DNA of 64,000 bases. It comes from an uncultured Clostridia bacterium (GTDB lineage: Bacteria; Bacillota; Clostridia; UBA1381; UMGS1253). The position numbers and the translations under genes were made by a program. Position 1 is the stretch's first letter, and each line of letters begins with the position of its first letter. The stretch covers positions 42,819 to 106,818 of the forward strand of contig CAKSHB010000001.1 of the NCBI GenBank assembly GCA_934456295.1, written 5' to 3'. Shown here piece by piece: positions 50,969-59,512 of the stretch. The notes below the pieces were generated by a model that was given only the letters and a program-made list of their open reading frames with translations, made no database searches and was not told where the DNA came from.

Positions 50969-52291
50969 TTAAAGCTTAAAATCAACGCCTTTTTCTGAGG
51001 AGGCGTCCTCATCTGCCACAAACTCAAAATCCTTGCCGGGCAGTACTGCATTAAGCAGTATACCGAGTATTGCAGCAATTGCAAGACCTGTGAGCGTTAT
51101 GGGTGTGCCGGCAACAGTAAATGTAAGACCGCCGATTGAGTTAAATCCGAGCGCCGTTACAAGTATTGTTGCAGTTATAATAATGTTTCTGCTCTTTGAA
51201 AGGTCAACTCTGTTTTCAACAAGGTTTCTTGTACCGATTGCCGAAATCATACCGTAGAGGATAAGCGATACACCGCCGATTACGGCTGTCGGAATAAGGC
51301 TGATACATGCTGCAACCTTCGGTGAGAAGGAGAGAATTACTGCAAAATATGCCGCAATTCTGATAACGCGGGGGTCATAAATCTTTGTAAGAGCAAGTAC
51401 GCCCGTGTTTTCGCCGTATGTTGTATTTGCAGGACCACCGAACACAGCCGAAAGCGAAGTTGCAAGACCGTCGCCGAGAAGCGTTCTGTGCAGACCGGGG
51501 TCAGCTATGAAGTTTTTGCCTACGGTTGAGCTTATTGCCGAGATATCGCCGATGTGCTCCATCATTGACGCAAGCGCAATCGGAACAATAGCGATTATAG
51601 CCGAAATGCTCTTTGCGCTGTCGGTTGCCGAAAATACCGTAAGTCTTGTATCAATCGGCCAGCCGAACCACGGAGCTGTCATGAGCGCTTCAATTTTTGC
51701 CGGCTCAAATACCGTAATTCCGCAAAGCTGCATAATTACGGCAGCAAGACATGAAACGAATATGCCTATAAGTATGGGAACAATCTTAACCATGCCTTTG
51801 CCGAATATGTTGCATATTACGATTGCGGCAAAAGCTATTATTGCGATAATCCAATTAGAATTGCAGTTTGTGATTGCAGAAGGTGCGAGAATAAGTCCGA
51901 TAGCAATAATGATAGGTCCCGTAACAACAGGCGGGAAGAACTTCATAACTCTTTTTACATCACACAATTTAAACAGAAGTGCAAGAACCAAATAAAGCAG
52001 ACCGGCAAAAACAACGCCGAGTGAAGCATACGGAAGCATTTCAATATTGGGCTGTCCGTCAATAAGAGGAGCAATTGCGGCATATCCGCCGAGAAATGCG
52101 AATGATGAACCGAGAAATGCAGGTACTTTAAATTTTGTAAGTACATGGAACAAAAGCGTTCCCAGACCTGCCATAAGCAATGTTGTGGAAACATCAAGGC
52201 CTGTCAGAAGCGGCACAAGCACGGTTGCACCAAACATGGCAAACATGTGCTGGGCGCCCAGTATTAAGTCTTTTCCGGTTAGTTTCTTCAA
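50969..52291 (-). CDS. uraA: Uracil permease (nucleobase:cation symporter 2 family)
   Basis: About 440 residues with 12-14 membrane segments. KDLILGAQHMFAMFGATVLVP at the start, GLILAPSAI, SMMEHIGDISAIS (the NAT/NCS2 family glutamate), and GPANTTYGENTGVLALT (signature) identify UraA/PyrP. Start is probably TTG 52291 (GAAGGG upstream, family start KKLTGKDLILG); the longer frame to 52363 runs through a terminator-like leader. Preceded by a likely pyrimidine-responsive attenuator. Confidence 0.93.
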   Translation of the reverse strand: MKKLTGKDLILGAQHMFAMFGATVLVPLLTGLDVSTTLLMAGLGTLLFHVLTKFKVPAFLGSSFAFLGGYAAIAPLIDGQPNIEMLPYASLGVVFAGLLYLVLALLFKLCDVKRVMKFFPPVVTGPIIIAIGLILAPSAITNCNSNWIIAIIAFAAIVICNIFGKGMVKIVPILIGIFVSCLAAVIMQLCGITVFEPAKIEALMTAPWFGWPIDTRLTVFSATDSAKSISAIIAIVPIALASMMEHIGDISAISSTVGKNFIADPGLHRTLLGDGLATSLSAVFGGPANTTYGENTGVLALTKIYDPRVIRIAAYFAVILSFSPKVAACISLIPTAVIGGVSLILYGMISAIGTRNLVENRVDLSKSRNIIITATILVTALGFNSIGGLTFTVAGTPITLTGLAIAAILGILLNAVLPGKDFEFVADEDASSEKGVDFKL

Positions 52292-52333
52292 AAAACAACA
52301 CACCCTTCGTATATTTATTTTTGATTTTAGGCA

Positions 52334-52419
52334 AAATTTTTTTGCCCGTTTAAAAATGGGCAAAAAAATTTCTACAACCTATTGAAATTTATTATACACT
52401 AAGTTGCGGCATTTGTCTA
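52334..52419 (-). promoter_or_regulatory. uraA promoter and attenuator
   Basis: Minus strand TAGACA (52419-52414), 17-base spacer, TATAAT (52396-52391), then AATTTTTTTGCCC/GGGCAAAAAAATT hairpin (52371-52334) with T-run. Suggests transcription attenuation, perhaps by PyrR; anti-terminator motif not verified. Confidence 0.6.
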
Positions 52420-52489
52420 CAAAAATTTTAACAAATTTGAAAAAATATTGTTTTTTCTTGTCGATAAGGCGGATTTACGGCATAAAAAA

Positions 52490-53230
52490 TCAAAGAACAA
52501 ACCCGCCGTTCGGACTTAACACCTGACCCGTTATAAAGTCTGCCTCATCGCCCGAAAGAAAGCATACCGCATTTGCAACATCTTCGGCGTTGCCGAGGCG
52601 GCGCTGCGGAGTCTGCTCTATAAGCGCACATTTGTCCTCCTCTGACAGATTTGAGTTCATATCCGTGTCGATTACGCCCGGGGCAACACAATTTACGCAT
52701 ATGCCGCTCGGACCAAGCTCGCTTGCAAGCGCTTTTGTAAAGCCTATTACGGCGGCTTTTGAGGCAGAGTAAGCAACCTCACATGACGCACCGCAAATCC
52801 CCCATATCGAGGATATGTTAACGATTTTACCGCTTTTGTTTTTAAGCATATAGGGAAGGGCGCAGTGCACAGTATTAAACATGCCTTTTACGTTCACGCC
52901 GAAAATATTGTCCCAGTCATTTTCGCTCATATCGCCGAAAAGCATGGTTTTTGCAATGCCTGCATTATTTATAAGAATATCGACGCCGCCAAAACGCTTG
53001 TTTATAAGCTCAAACATTGCGCTTACAGCCGAAAAATCGGATATGTCGCATGCGAAAGCTTCGGCATATCCGCCAAAGTCCGAAATAGTGCGCACAAGCT
53101 CTGCTGCTGCAGCTTCGCTTTTGTTATAATTTATAATCACCCTGTGACCGAGATGTGCAAATTTCAGCGCACATGCGCGCCCGATGCCGCGTGATGCGCC
53201 CGTAATGAGCACGGTTTTTGATTTTACCAT
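52490..53230 (-). CDS. SDR-family reductase, EF-P 5-aminopentanone reductase-like (YmfI/FabG-type)
   Basis: 246 residues. TGASRGIGRACA (NADP loop), NNAGIA, catalytic Ser in NISSIWG, and YSASK (Tyr-Lys). The segment SIWGICGASCEVAYSASKAA and the C-terminal ITGQVLSPNGGF match YmfI, which reduces the 5-aminopentanone group on elongation factor P in Bacillus; plain FabG usually has a different loop after NISS. No efp is in the window, so the YmfI role is a family-based guess. 29 bases downstream of mtaB on the same strand. Confidence 0.82.
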   Translation of the reverse strand: MVKSKTVLITGASRGIGRACALKFAHLGHRVIINYNKSEAAAAELVRTISDFGGYAEAFACDISDFSAVSAMFELINKRFGGVDILINNAGIAKTMLFGDMSENDWDNIFGVNVKGMFNTVHCALPYMLKNKSGKIVNISSIWGICGASCEVAYSASKAAVIGFTKALASELGPSGICVNCVAPGVIDTDMNSNLSEEDKCALIEQTPQRRLGNAEDVANAVCFLSGDEADFITGQVLSPNGGFVL

Positions 53231-53259
53231 GTTAAACCACTCTTTTTCGTATAATTTAT

Positions 53260-54576
53260 TCAGTCCTGTATAAAGTCAATAATTTTGCCGAATATCATTC
53301 CGTTTTCGGCACGCTCTGCCTTAACATGCGCGAATCTGCCGGATATGTCGCTTTCCGAGGCGCTCACGATAGTGATGTAATTTTCGGTTTTGCCCTCATA
53401 AAAGCCCTCCTTGTGTTCATGCTTTTGCTCAAACAGAACGCTCAGCGTGCGCCCGATAAAACGGCTTAAAAAACTACTGCGGCTTTCCTCGCCGGCTTTT
53501 ATCATAAGCGTGCTGCGCTCATGTTTCACCGCAGGGTCAACCTGACCTTCCATTTTTGCGGCAGGTGTGCCGGGACGCGGTGAATACTGGAACACATGCA
53601 AATCGGCAAAACCTATTTTTTTTACAAAGTTCAGGCTCTCATTAAACTCTTCGTCCGTTTCGCCCGGAAAACCTACCATGACGTCGGTTGTGACGGCAAC
53701 GTCATCTGAGAGTCTGCGCAGTCCGTCAACAATTCCGGCAAAATCTGCGGTGTGATATTTTCTGTTCATGCGTTCAAGCGTTCTGTCGCAGCCCGATTGG
53801 AGCGATATGTGAAAATGACGGCATAATTTATCGCCGGCGCTGCTGACTGTGCGAATAAATTCCTCATCGAGCGTCATAGGTTCAATTGAGCTGAGGCGTA
53901 TCCTTTTTACAGCGTCAATTTCGGCAATCTTGCATATTATGCGCCCGAGAGATGTGTTTTTCAAATCCTTGCCGTATGAGGCGATGTGTATGCCGACCAA
54001 AACAAGCTCACAAAAACCGTTTTCGGCAAGCCTTTTTGCTTCGGAAATAACCTCCTCTTCGGGGCGGCTTCTTATGGGACCGCGCGCATAGGGGATTATG
54101 CAGTAGGAGCAGAACTGGCTGCAACCCTCCTGAGCCTTTATGTATGCGCGTGTTTTTCCGTCATATCCGTGTACCGACAGCGATTCAAATTCATGCGTAT
54201 GCATTATATCACTAACGGCAATGTGCACATCGTTATTGCCGAGTGACTCCGCAAGTTCGACGATGTTTTTTCTGCCGCTTGTACCTATGACGAGATTTAC
54301 GCCTTCGATTTTTGATACTTCGTCGGCGGCAGTCTGGGCATAGCAGCCGGCGGCGATAACAACCGCATTCGGGTTCAGGCGTTTTGCGCGGCGTATCATC
54401 TGGCGCGATTTGCGGTCGGACAAGCTTGTCACCGAGCATGTATTTATGACGTATATGTCCGCTTTTTCCTCAAAACCGACCTCGCAGTACCCTTTTTTTA
54501 TAAAAAGCTCACACATTGCCTGCGTTTCATATTGATTTACTTTGCAGCCGAGCGTATAGAAAGCAACCTTTTTCAT
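53260..54576 (-). CDS. mtaB: tRNA t6A37 C2-methylthiotransferase MtaB
   Basis: 438 residues. N-terminal UPF0004 domain with three Cys (TLGCKVNQYE, NTCSVT, GCYAQ) for one 4Fe-4S cluster, radical SAM motif EGCSQFCSYCIIP (CxxxCxxC, about 151-158) for the other, and a C-terminal TRAM domain. MtaB adds a methylthio group to t6A37 of tRNAs reading ANN codons, including Lys. It starts after GGAG and precedes the SDR gene. Confidence 0.94.
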   Translation of the reverse strand: MKKVAFYTLGCKVNQYETQAMCELFIKKGYCEVGFEEKADIYVINTCSVTSLSDRKSRQMIRRAKRLNPNAVVIAAGCYAQTAADEVSKIEGVNLVIGTSGRKNIVELAESLGNNDVHIAVSDIMHTHEFESLSVHGYDGKTRAYIKAQEGCSQFCSYCIIPYARGPIRSRPEEEVISEAKRLAENGFCELVLVGIHIASYGKDLKNTSLGRIICKIAEIDAVKRIRLSSIEPMTLDEEFIRTVSSAGDKLCRHFHISLQSGCDRTLERMNRKYHTADFAGIVDGLRRLSDDVAVTTDVMVGFPGETDEEFNESLNFVKKIGFADLHVFQYSPRPGTPAAKMEGQVDPAVKHERSTLMIKAGEESRSSFLSRFIGRTLSVLFEQKHEHKEGFYEGKTENYITIVSASESDISGRFAHVKAERAENGMIFGKIIDFIQD

Positions 54577-54639
54577 GTTTTTCTCCGTTTCGCAAAAAAT
54601 GCATTATTGTAAAAAGTTTGTTAATTTTTAAAAATAACA

Positions 54640-54669
54640 TTGACTAAATATGGGTTATAGTGGTAATAT
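54640..54669 (+). promoter_or_regulatory. Predicted promoter of the HPr-like gene
   Basis: TTGACT (54640-54645), 18-base spacer, TAATAT (54664-54669). Confidence 0.5.
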
Positions 54670-54722
54670 TAATATGTAAAAAGTAATTTTTACAAATATT
54701 GTTTTTAAGGGAGGAATTATTT

Positions 54723-54959
54723 ATGACAACGTTTAACATTTCGCTGAGCTCAATCAACAGCGTGAAAAATTTTGTTAACGCAGTTAACAAGTACGACTTT
54801 GATGTTGACTTAACTTCAGGCAGATATGTTGTCGATGCGAAATCAATTATGGGTATATTCTCACTTGATTTGAGCAAGCCGATTATTCTGGAAGCACATT
54901 GCCCCGAAGAGAGCGCAGACAGCTTCAAAGCGGACATGAAAGAATTTATGGTTGACTGA
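54723..54959 (+). CDS. HPr-family protein lacking the phospho-histidine (Crh-like)
   Basis: 78 residues of HPr fold. The region that should read GLHARPA has SINSVKNFV, so the PTS-phosphorylated His15 is missing, while the regulatory serine site survives as KSIMGIFSL (Ser41, equivalent to Ser46). This is the arrangement of Crh, a regulator phosphorylated by HPr kinase that acts with CcpA rather than in sugar transport. Similar proteins are frequent in Clostridia. GGAGG at 54711-54715. No ptsI or hprK nearby. Confidence 0.85.
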   Translation: MTTFNISLSSINSVKNFVNAVNKYDFDVDLTSGRYVVDAKSIMGIFSLDLSKPIILEAHCPEESADSFKADMKEFMVD

Positions 54960-54978
54960 GTTTAGTCAAAAACATGCC

Positions 54979-55010
54979 AAAGTCGTCGAATGACGGCTTT
55001 TTCTTTTTGT
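54979..55010 (+). terminator. Terminator after the HPr-like gene
   Basis: AAAG-CGTC/GACG-CTTT stem with GAAT loop, then TTTTCTTTTTGTTT. Confidence 0.75.
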
Positions 55011-55098
55011 TTACGGTTTCTGTAACGTTTTTTCTTTTTGACCTTATATATTTTCCTTCCTCTGTTTTTACATATTATAACACATTGATTTTAATAAA

Positions 55099-55953
55099 TT
55101 ACTCCGACGGCGGCAGTTCAAGCGTGATTTTGCCTATTTTTGCCGCACGAAATTCATCGAGAATTACGTTTGCGCCGCGGTATGTATCAATTTCGCCACC
55201 CGATATGACAAAACCGCGCCTGCGACCTATATACTCAAGCAATTCATAGCTGCTCATCTGCGAGATATCGCCTTCAAGCTTATAGCGCGCTTTAAGCATA
55301 TCGGCATAATTTTCCCGCAGAAAGTCAAGAAGCAGACAGACCAGCTCCTCTACCTCCATTATTTCGTCGCGGATTGAGCCGATAAAAGCTAAATTTATAC
55401 CGACTTGTCTGTCCTCAAATTTCGGCCAAAGAATACCGGGAGTGTCAAGCAGTTCTATGCCGTTTTTTAAACGAATCCATTGTTTACCGCGCGTAACGCC
55501 GGGCTTGTCGCCGGTTTTTGCCGCGGCGCGTCCCGAAAGACGGTTTATCAGCGATGATTTGCCGACGTTTGGAATTCCGGCAATCATGAGACGTACGGGG
55601 CGTGTGAGTCCGCGTTCGCTGTCACGCGAGATTTTATCGGAAATGGCATTTTTTGCCGCAGGGGCAATTTTGTCTATGCCTTTGCCCGACAATGAGTTGG
55701 TCAAAATAACCTCCGCACCGCGCTTTTTATACCATGACACCCATTTTTCGGTTGCACACTCATCTGCAAGGTCAGCCTTGTTCATGATGACTATGCGCGG
55801 TTTTGAGGCAAAAATGCTGTCAAAGTCGGGATTTCTGCTTGACAGCGGAATTCGTGCGTCAATAAGCTCAACAACAACATCAATAAGCTTGAGATTTTCG
55901 CTCATGAGCCGCCGTGTTTTTGCCATATGCCCGGGATACCATTGTAAATTCAT
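55099..55953 (-). CDS. rbgA: Ribosome biogenesis GTPase RbgA (YlqF)
   Basis: 284 residues. Circularly permuted GTPase: NKADL (G4, about 58-62) comes before GIPNVGKSSL (G1, about 127) and DTPG (G3, about 174). Starts MNLQWYPGHMAKTRR, the RbgA N-terminus. Needed for late 50S assembly. Third gene of rplS-lepB-rbgA on the minus strand, the standard Firmicutes order. TAAGGAGTACGG-type site upstream (AAGGAG). Confidence 0.95.
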   Translation of the reverse strand: MNLQWYPGHMAKTRRLMSENLKLIDVVVELIDARIPLSSRNPDFDSIFASKPRIVIMNKADLADECATEKWVSWYKKRGAEVILTNSLSGKGIDKIAPAAKNAISDKISRDSERGLTRPVRLMIAGIPNVGKSSLINRLSGRAAAKTGDKPGVTRGKQWIRLKNGIELLDTPGILWPKFEDRQVGINLAFIGSIRDEIMEVEELVCLLLDFLRENYADMLKARYKLEGDISQMSSYELLEYIGRRRGFVISGGEIDTYRGANVILDEFRAAKIGKITLELPPSE

Positions 55954-56131
55954 AACGCCGTACTCCTTTTGTCCGAAATGTTTTTTTTACTGAGTTTGCG
56001 GTTGACTCAGATGAAAACTGTATTTGAAATCAAATAAAGTTAAAATCACAAAATTGAAAGTTACAAAACTGAAAATTACGGGGTTAACCCGATAAGAGTC
56101 AACCCCTGAAAATGTCTGTTATTATTTTTGC

Positions 56132-56956
56132 TCAGTGCAGTATACTCATTGTATTAAACGGCCAGAAACGGAACGCCGCTTTTCCCATAACCGCCTCATG
56201 AGGCACCGGACCGAGTGCGGTGTATCGGCTGTCGAGCGAATTTTCGCGGTTATCGCCCATCACGAAAATACAGCCTTCATCTACCGTGTACGGGAATTGG
56301 GTTTCGTATGCCCGTGTGTGAACATTGCCGAGATACGGTTCATCAACGGCGGTACCGTTTACATATACCGTACCTGTGTTTTCATCGATATTTATTTCAT
56401 CGCCCGAAAGCGCCATGACGCGCTTTACATAGTGGAGCGGTTCTATTCCGTACTTTATCTGTTCCCATGGCAGCCAGCGGAGCTTAAATTCGTCAAACCA
56501 GCCGAAACTGCTGCCCTTCAGCTCTTTTTGTGCGGCAATATATGCCTCACGCTTTTTATAATGGGCATCTAAAACAACTATGTCGCCTCTCTGCGGCTGA
56601 TATCCCATTTTTGTAAGAATAAGCCTGTCGCCGTCGGAAAGCGTTGTGTCCATAGAATGACCCGAAACAAGCACAAAGTCGAACAAGAAGCCCTTTATTA
56701 CTCCGACAACAATCAATGCCAAAGCTATTGCGACTACCCATTCGCGTATTTCCTTTAAAATGTTAAACGAGCCGTCTGAGCCGTCTGACGCGTCTGCTTC
56801 GGCAGCATGTACCGAAACGCTCATTCCCGCCTCATCGTCATCGCATATGTCAATTTTTAAATCATTATTCAGTTCTATGTCCGCACTGCCGGCGTTTTCG
56901 TTTTTCTTATCTTCAAAATTATCACTGTTTTCGTTTTTTGCTCTGTTTTCGTCCAT
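56132..56956 (-). CDS. lepB: Signal peptidase I
   Basis: 274 residues. Long acidic cytoplasmic N-terminus (about 1-65), one membrane segment (about 73-94), then LVSGHSMDTTL with catalytic Ser101, HYVKRVMALSGDEI with catalytic Lys178, and MGDNRENSLDSR. Removes signal peptides of secreted proteins, such as the surface enzymes in this window. ATG 56956 follows GGAGGT; the frame to 57091 is longer but unsupported. Hairpin between ribosomal gene and lepB at 57015-57042. Confidence 0.95.
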   Translation of the reverse strand: MDENRAKNENSDNFEDKKNENAGSADIELNNDLKIDICDDDEAGMSVSVHAAEADASDGSDGSFNILKEIREWVVAIALALIVVGVIKGFLFDFVLVSGHSMDTTLSDGDRLILTKMGYQPQRGDIVVLDAHYKKREAYIAAQKELKGSSFGWFDEFKLRWLPWEQIKYGIEPLHYVKRVMALSGDEINIDENTGTVYVNGTAVDEPYLGNVHTRAYETQFPYTVDEGCIFVMGDNRENSLDSRYTALGPVPHEAVMGKAAFRFWPFNTMSILH

Positions 56957-57014
56957 ATTGCCACCTCCGACATGATGTAACGAATATTTGTATACTGCAA
57001 AAATAACGGCTAAC

Positions 57015-57042
57015 ACAAAAGGGACAAAACTGTCCCTTTTGC
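57015..57042. repeat. Hairpin between rplS and lepB
   Basis: CAAAAGGGACA/TGTCCCTTTTG, 11-bp stem. May partly terminate or protect the rplS transcript; T-run is short. Confidence 0.6.
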
Positions 57043-57109
57043 ATACAGACGTTATAACAACGTAAGAAACTGCTTTGCAATTTCTGCTCACGGGGCAAAC
57101 CCCATGCGG

Positions 57110-57451
57110 TTATATTCTCTCTTTAACCTTGGCGCTCTTGCCGACTCTGTCGCGCAGATAGTAGAGCTTAGCTCTTCTTACGCGGCCTTTTCTTGAAATC
57201 TCGATTTTGTCAATCTTGGGAGAATTAACCGGGAATGTTCTCTCAACACCTACGCCGTAGGAAACACGTCTTACGGTAAATGTCTCGGAAATTCCGCCGC
57301 CGTTTTTCTTAATAAGAGTTCCTTCGAACATCTGAATTCTCTCACGGGAACCCTCGATAACCTTGAAGTAAACCTTCAGAGTGTCACCGATATTAAGCTG
57401 AGGTAAATCTGTTCTGATTTGACTTTCGGTAAGTGATTTAATCATATCCAT
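57110..57451 (-). CDS. rplS: 50S ribosomal protein L19
   Basis: 113 residues. MDMIKSLTESQIR start, EGSRERIQMFEGTLI and KGRVRRAKLYYLRD are L19. ATG 57451 is 9 bases after GGAGG; an ATG six bases earlier is possible, the frame start at 57484 is not supported. First gene of rplS-lepB-rbgA. A roughly 65-nt leader between promoter and start can fold around GGTCC/GGAC, perhaps an L19 leader. Confidence 0.95.
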   Translation of the reverse strand: MDMIKSLTESQIRTDLPQLNIGDTLKVYFKVIEGSRERIQMFEGTLIKKNGGGISETFTVRRVSYGVGVERTFPVNSPKIDKIEISRKGRVRRAKLYYLRDRVGKSAKVKERI

Positions 57452-57524
57452 TATCATTTGCCTCCTTCCTTCATAGATGTTCATGTCCGGCTTATTGACA
57501 GAGGACCATCCGTATCACCTGAAT

Positions 57525-57553
57525 ATTTTACCACAGTATTACTTCAATTGCAA
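57525..57553 (-). promoter_or_regulatory. Predicted promoter of rplS
   Basis: Minus strand TTGCAA (57553-57548), 17-base spacer, TAAAAT (57530-57525). Confidence 0.6.
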
Positions 57554-57669
57554 GTGTTTTTTTCAAATTTATTCTTAAAAATGGGACGTTTCGGATTAAA
57601 AATTCGGTTTTTTATAAAAATAAATATCCGCAGCTCTGACGAGGGCATAATATATAAAGAAAATATATT

Positions 57670-57698
57670 TTGACATTCATCGGGATATTTGCTAAAAT
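57670..57698 (+). promoter_or_regulatory. Predicted promoter for the membrane protein at 57760
   Basis: TTGACA (57670-57675), 17-base spacer, TAAAAT (57693-57698). Confidence 0.7.
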
Positions 57699-57759
57699 TT
57701 ATGTAGAAAATCGGGTTAAAAACACAAAAGACAGACGGAACCGGAGGTGTAGGGGAGAA

Positions 57760-58497
57760 ATGAAAAATGAGTCAAAAAACAGGCGGAGCAGAGTGCGGGC
57801 ACAAAACATAATTTGGTGGTTTGTTTTTATATCGCTTGCCGCATCGATAGTATATATAATTACGGAGATAGTGCTTGCGCCGAGCATAGGCACACAGGAG
57901 CATTATACCCGCATAAAGGGCGACTATGTTCTCATGCTGGCACAGTGTATACTCGGCGTTGCAGCGATGTTTCTTCCGAGTATGCTGCATAAAAGGGTTC
58001 ATCTTGTTATGCCGTCAAATATGATAATAGCCTATACGCTGTTTCTGTACTGTGCAATTTTTCTCGGAGAAGTGCGCAACTTCTACTATGAGGTGCCGCA
58101 TTGGGACACAATATTGCACACTTTCAGCGGAACGATGCTCGGTGCACTCGGGTTTTCGGTAATAAATGTGCTGAACAACACAAAAAAGATACCGCTTAAT
58201 CTGAGTCCGGTGTTTGTTGCTGTATTTACCTTCTGCTTTGGGCTTTCGCTGGGCGTGATATGGGAGTTTTATGAGTTTGCATGCGACGGCATACTAAACA
58301 CAAATATGCAGAAATTTGCGCTTGAGTCGGGAGAAATGCTTGTCGGACGTGCGGCGCTAACCGATACAATGAAGGATTTGATTGTGGACGCAATCGGTGC
58401 GGCAGTGATGGCGGTCATAGGGTATATTTCGCTCAAATTCAAAAAGGGCTGGGTTGAAAAACTGCTGCTTCATATAAAAAAAGACGCCAATCAATAA
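57760..58497 (+). CDS. Polytopic membrane protein, DUF2238-like
   Basis: 245 residues with about six hydrophobic segments. Polar motifs inside the membrane region (PHWDTILHTFSGTMLGALGF and WEFYEFACDG, then DLIVDAIGAAVMAVIGY) resemble DUF2238/YjdF-type proteins, which share conserved H, D and E residues in helices. Function unknown. GGAGG with ATG 57760; the frame start at 57670 is the promoter itself. Followed by a strong terminator. Confidence 0.7.
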   Translation: MKNESKNRRSRVRAQNIIWWFVFISLAASIVYIITEIVLAPSIGTQEHYTRIKGDYVLMLAQCILGVAAMFLPSMLHKRVHLVMPSNMIIAYTLFLYCAIFLGEVRNFYYEVPHWDTILHTFSGTMLGALGFSVINVLNNTKKIPLNLSPVFVAVFTFCFGLSLGVIWEFYEFACDGILNTNMQKFALESGEMLVGRAALTDTMKDLIVDAIGAAVMAVIGYISLKFKKGWVEKLLLHIKKDANQ

Positions 58498-58521
58498 TGT
58501 ATAATATTAAAAAACAAGGTC

Positions 58522-58575
58522 AATACTCCTTTTGCATGTATAAGACAAAAATATATGCAAAAGGAGTATTTTAAT
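58522..58575 (+). terminator. Strong terminator after the DUF2238-like gene
   Basis: AATACTCCTTTTGCAT (58522-58537) and its exact reverse complement (58555-58570) form a 16-bp stem followed by TTAA. Confidence 0.8.
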
Positions 58576-58593
58576 GTGAAAGCTTTTTTCGCG

Positions 58594-58722
58594 TTAGGCT
58601 CCGGCGGATTTTGTGCCCATATGAAAAAGTATACGGGCATAAAAAATCTCTTATCATTACTTACCCTGCCGATAAGAGGATTTTAATTAATATGTGCCGT
58701 GCAGGGCGGCGGAATGGAGATT
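58594..58722 (+). promoter_or_regulatory. Structured leader element, copy 4, before spoIIR
   Basis: TTAGGCTCCGGCGGATT (58594-58610), GCCC...GGGC hairpin (58615-58638), then the 78-nt core 58645-58722: AATCTC/GAGATT outer stem, CCCTGC/GCAGGG inner stem, alternative CTCTTATC/GATAAGAG hairpin (perfect 8 bp). GGAG of the core is the spoIIR ribosome site. Same order of parts as the dxs leader. Confidence 0.65.
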
Positions 58723-58725
58723 ATT

Positions 58726-59343
58726 ATGAGAAAACTTGTTATTTCACTGCTGTTCGGGCTTGTTTTTTCAATGGCGCTGATGGCTTATGCCGATACGGCA
58801 CAAAAACATATTTCAGACTCGGTTCTGAGACTGCATATTGTTGCAAACAGCGACTCGGAAGACGACCAGAATGTAAAGCTGAAGGTGCGTGACGCTCTGC
58901 TCACACGTTTCGGCACAGCTCTTTCACAGGCGGAAAACCGTGAAGAGGCAGAAAAAATTATAAACGAAAACAAAGAGCAGATAAAGGAAACGGCAGAAAA
59001 GGAGCTTTCGGAAAACGGCTGCGGCTATGGCGCAAAGGCAATGTGTGCCGATGTGCATTTTCCCGTGAAAAAATATGAAAACATTATGCTGCCGCCGGGA
59101 AACTACCGTGCTCTGAAGGTGGTTCTCGGAAACGGAGCGGGCAAAAACTGGTGGTGCGTCATGTATCCGCCGCTGTGCTTTGATACATCGCCGTCGGGAC
59201 GTGCGGACGATGATGAAATATTGCGCAAATCGCTCAGTGAGTCGGAATATGAAATTATAACCGAGTCTGAAAGAAAAATACCCGTAAAATTCAGGTTCAA
59301 AATTCTTGAAATATTTGACAAATTCAACAATAGCAGCAAATAA
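58726..59343 (+). CDS. spoIIR: Stage II sporulation protein R
   Basis: 205 residues. Signal peptide (about 1-23), then SDSVLRLHIVANSDSEDDQ, the diagnostic SpoIIR start, LKVRDALL, and NWWCVMYPPLCF. SpoIIR is secreted from the forespore and triggers SpoIIGA to process pro-sigma-E in the mother cell. ATG 58726 follows GGAGATTATT, the end of leader copy 4; an earlier in-frame start at 58699 lies inside that leader. Confirms a sporulating lineage. Terminator at 59392-59419. Confidence 0.94.
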   Translation: MRKLVISLLFGLVFSMALMAYADTAQKHISDSVLRLHIVANSDSEDDQNVKLKVRDALLTRFGTALSQAENREEAEKIINENKEQIKETAEKELSENGCGYGAKAMCADVHFPVKKYENIMLPPGNYRALKVVLGNGAGKNWWCVMYPPLCFDTSPSGRADDDEILRKSLSESEYEIITESERKIPVKFRFKILEIFDKFNNSSK

Positions 59344-59391
59344 GAAGCGCGGTCGGTTCGGCGAGAAAATGAAAAAAATAAAAAATGAATT

Positions 59392-59422
59392 AAAAAACAC
59401 AAAAAAATGAGTGTTTTTTACA
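59392..59422 (+). terminator. Terminator after spoIIR
   Basis: AAAAAACAC (59392-59400) and GTGTTTTTT (59411-59419) stem. Confidence 0.7.
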
Positions 59423-59443
59423 CAAAAAAGGAGCGGTTTTTAC

Positions 59444-59472
59444 TTTACAGTAATACAAAAAGATGATATTAT
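59444..59472 (+). promoter_or_regulatory. Predicted promoter of the lyase gene
   Basis: TTTACA (59444-59449), 17-base spacer, TATTAT (59467-59472). Confidence 0.6.
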
Positions 59473-59512
59473 TAAAATATAGTATATTTTTTATCAAAAA
59501 GGAGGAGAAAAA

